Of a stretch of DNA of 7,421 bases, positions 5,761 through 7,421 are shown piece after piece. This DNA is from Pseudomonadota bacterium (GTDB lineage Bacteria; Pseudomonadota; Gammaproteobacteria; Burkholderiales; Nitrosomonadaceae). The notes under the pieces were generated by a model. The model saw nothing but the letters and a program-made list of their open reading frames with translations, searched no databases and had not been told where the DNA came from. The stretch covers positions 1 through 7,421 of the forward strand of contig JAFEEV010000238.1 of NCBI GenBank assembly GCA_018240935.1, given 5' to 3'. Made by a program: the position numbers and the translations under genes. The first letter of the stretch is position 1. Each line of letters begins with the position of its first letter.

Positions 5761-6483
5761 CTACAGGCGGAAATGTTCTCCCAAATAAACTTCCCTAACT
5801 TTCTCATTATCAATAATCTCTTCGGGTTTACCTTGAGCCAGCACGTGACCTTCACTGATGATATAAGCCCTGTCGCAGATCCCTAAAGTCTCGCGCACAT
5901 TGTGATCGGTAATGAGCACGCCAATCCCTCGTTCCTTAAGAAAGGCGATCACTTTCTGAATATCGATGACGGCAATCGGATCAACCCCTGCAAAAGGTTC
6001 GTCCAGCAGAATAAAGCGCGGCTGCGATGCCAATGCGCGCGCTATTTCAACACGGCGGCGTTCACCTCCGGACAGGCTGATAGCGGAATTATCGCGCAGA
6101 TGGCTGATGTGCAAATCGTGTAATAAGTCATCTAAATGCCGTTGTTTCGTGTCTTCATCAAAATTCTGCAACTCCAGTACCGCCAGGATATTTTCTTCCA
6201 CGGTCATGCGCCGGAAAATCGATGCTTCTTGCGGCAAATAACTCAACCCGAGTTTGGCGCGCTGATGAATCGCCAGTTGCCCCAAATCCTGATCGTTCAA
6301 ATAAATCCCGCCGCCATCCAGCGGCACCAAACCGACGATCATATAAAAGCAAGTAGTTTTACCGGCGCCATTGGGTCCCAGTAAACCAATCACCTCACCG
6401 CTGCCGAGCGAAAAAGAGACATCCTGCACCACCGTGCGCGACTTATAGCGTTTCTTTAAATTATTCGCTTTTAATTCACTCAT
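5761..6483 (-). CDS. lptB: LPS export ABC transporter ATPase LptB
   Basis: LptB is the cytoplasmic ATPase of the LptB2FGC complex, which extracts lipopolysaccharide from the inner membrane and pushes it across the periplasm. At 240 residues it matches E. coli LptB in length and closely in sequence. Visible motifs are Walker A GPNGAGKTT at 36-44, Q-loop Gln85 in YLPQEASIFRR, ABC signature LSGGERRRVEIARAL at 137-151, Walker B FILLDEP with Asp161 and catalytic Glu162, and the switch His194 in ITDHNVRETL. The C-terminus YLGEHFRL is the typical LptB ending. The ATG at 6483 gives the family N-terminus, but a GGGA stretch directly abuts it, too close for a normal ribosome binding site. It follows lptA by 37 bases. 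The permease genes lptF and lptG are not in the window, as is usual. Confidence 0.97.
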   Translation of the reverse strand: MSELKANNLKKRYKSRTVVQDVSFSLGSGEVIGLLGPNGAGKTTCFYMIVGLVPLDGGGIYLNDQDLGQLAIHQRAKLGLSYLPQEASIFRRMTVEENILAVLELQNFDEDTKQRHLDDLLHDLHISHLRDNSAISLSGGERRRVEIARALASQPRFILLDEPFAGVDPIAVIDIQKVIAFLKERGIGVLITDHNVRETLGICDRAYIISEGHVLAQGKPEEIIDNEKVREVYLGEHFRL

Positions 6484-6520
6484 TCCCTGAAACTACTTAC
6501 TTTCTTCAATTGGTGATTCA

Positions 6521-7051
6521 TTATTCGGATTTATTCTTCGGCTGAATTGTGATACGCACCCGTTTGTCTGGCCCCGTCTCGACACCGCGCTCTTTGCTGC
6601 CGACAACCTTGAAAAACTCGGTGCCCATGTCATAGGAAATATAGTCACCCTGCACTTCATCGGAACCGCGCTTTAAACGCGCTTGGCGGAACAGTTCAAT
6701 CTTGTCCGTTTTACTGTCGTATTCCGCCTGCTCGCTCCATCCTTCGACGTATTCATCCATGCGATCGCGTTTCTGGCGGAAACTGACCAAATTCCCCGTT
6801 GCTGTGGCATGGCGGAATCCTTGCGCATCCTCTTTCATCACCAGCTTATCGGCCAGTATGCGCAGGGTGCCTTGAGTCAGCACGACATTCCCGGTGAACG
6901 TGCTGATCCGGCTGCCTTCTTTGCGATTCACATCCTCCACCGTGGCGCGATCCGCTTCCAGATGAATCGGCTTTTCGCGGTCACCGCGCTCGGCACTGGC
7001 GGATTGCATAAGAAATAAACCGCAAAAACCTATAACAAACAATATTTTCAT
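6521..7051 (-). CDS. lptA: Periplasmic LPS transport protein LptA
   Basis: LptA forms the beta-jellyroll bridge that carries lipopolysaccharide from LptC at the inner membrane to LptD at the outer membrane. The 176 residues begin with a clear Sec signal peptide (MK, then a hydrophobic stretch at 3-15). The likely cleavage follows Ala20 in SASA, leaving a mature protein starting at Glu21. The OstA/LptA domain runs from about residue 27 to 150, with the pattern PIHLEADRATVED, FTGNVVLTQGTLRI and the later VQGDYISYD repeat of the fold. The last 20 residues are basic and probably extended. The ATG at 7051 follows the lptC stop by 3 bases and has no obvious Shine-Dalgarno, so coupling to lptC translation is likely. 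Assignment rests on domain pattern plus order lptC-lptA-lptB. Confidence 0.95.
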   Translation of the reverse strand: MKILFVIGFCGLFLMQSASAERGDREKPIHLEADRATVEDVNRKEGSRISTFTGNVVLTQGTLRILADKLVMKEDAQGFRHATATGNLVSFRQKRDRMDEYVEGWSEQAEYDSKTDKIELFRQARLKRGSDEVQGDYISYDMGTEFFKVVGSKERGVETGPDKRVRITIQPKNKSE

Positions 7052-7054
7052 ATT

Positions 7055-7421
7055 TTATCGATTACTTTTTTTATTGACCGCCCTGACATTGGATAAAAGC
7101 TCTATCATCCCAATGCGGTTATTGAATTCCAGTCCATTCGCATTAACCGTGGTATTAAATCTGGAAATGGTCACAGGCTGATCCGTTTTAATCAAACTTT
7201 CATCCGGGATAAGATGCAAGAAATGTGTCGTTAACGTGATCTTGCTTTTCTCCCCATCCATTCCTCTGACCGCCGTCACATTACCCATTAAATAAATATC
7301 CTGGCCTTTACTTTTTACCACTGCCCGGTCCGCAGACATGCGTATCAGCGGCTTTTCCGGTTCCGTATTGGTGAAATTGATATGCTCCAACTCCGTAACC
7401 TTCTCATCAAGATAATAAAAT
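7055..7421 (-). CDS. lptC: LPS export protein LptC, C-terminal part (cut by window edge)
   Basis: LptC is a bitopic inner-membrane protein whose periplasmic domain receives lipopolysaccharide from LptB2FG and hands it to LptA. About 121 codons are present, and the frame remains open to the right edge, so the N-terminal membrane helix lies outside the window. The residues entering from the edge include YYLDEKV, which resembles the segment just after the membrane anchor in LptC proteins. The remainder shows the alternating beta pattern of the family: RMSADRAVVKSKGQDIYLMGNV, the turn GEKSKITLTT, and LKTD-like LIKTDQPVTISR. A TTG at 7388-7390 could be mistaken for a start but lies within the domain. 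The stop at 7055 is 3 bases before lptA. Identity comes from both the sequence pattern and its place ahead of lptA-lptB. Confidence 0.9.
   Translation of the reverse strand, partial: FYYLDEKVTELEHINFTNTEPEKPLIRMSADRAVVKSKGQDIYLMGNVTAVRGMDGEKSKITLTTHFLHLIPDESLIKTDQPVTISRFNTTVNANGLEFNNRIGMIELLSNVRAVNKKSNR

Overview
The window looks like ordinary chromosomal core sequence from a Gram-negative bacterium, most likely a betaproteobacterium. The order lptC-lptA-lptB-rpoN-hpf-ptsN-hprK is typical of that group, because HPr kinase (hprK) sits directly after the nitrogen-type PTS gene ptsN. The moderate base composition and the protein sequences remind me of Nitrosomonas-type Nitrosomonadales, but that is an impression from memory and not a database result.

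The left part (1-1735) is a plus-strand pair. mutY (adenine-DNA glycosylase) and the 5-formyltetrahydrofolate cyclo-ligase gene (ygfA/fau) overlap by 8 bases and are probably translationally coupled. A weak terminator-like hairpin with a T-run lies at the end of the pair. From there everything is on the minus strand and converges on the pair, with only 8 bases between the two stop codons.

The minus-strand block, read in its own direction from the right edge, starts with the LPS export genes. These are lptC (cut by the window edge), lptA with a clear signal peptide, and the ATPase lptB. Next come rpoN (sigma-54), hpf (ribosome hibernation factor), ptsN (EIIA-Ntr), hprK (HPr kinase/phosphorylase) and, after a 77-base gap, ubiX (flavin prenyltransferase for ubiquinone synthesis). 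The block links outer-membrane construction with sigma-54 transcription, ribosome dormancy and a regulatory phosphotransfer chain. Internal spacing is tight (3, 37, 54, 19 and 68 bases, then a 14-base ptsN/hprK overlap). A multigene transcript is therefore plausible, with possible internal control points before rpoN, in the hpf-ptsN gap and in the hprK-ubiX gap.

Every protein looks intact and carries its family's key residues. I see no mobile element, CRISPR array, RNA gene or clearly novel system. The points worth a second look are small. They are a nested inverted repeat over the hprK stop codon, a 14-base palindrome over the ubiX start, a hairpin and an ATG microrepeat ahead of ptsN, and three ORF starts (hprK, rpoN, lptC) where the longest open frame is misleading.
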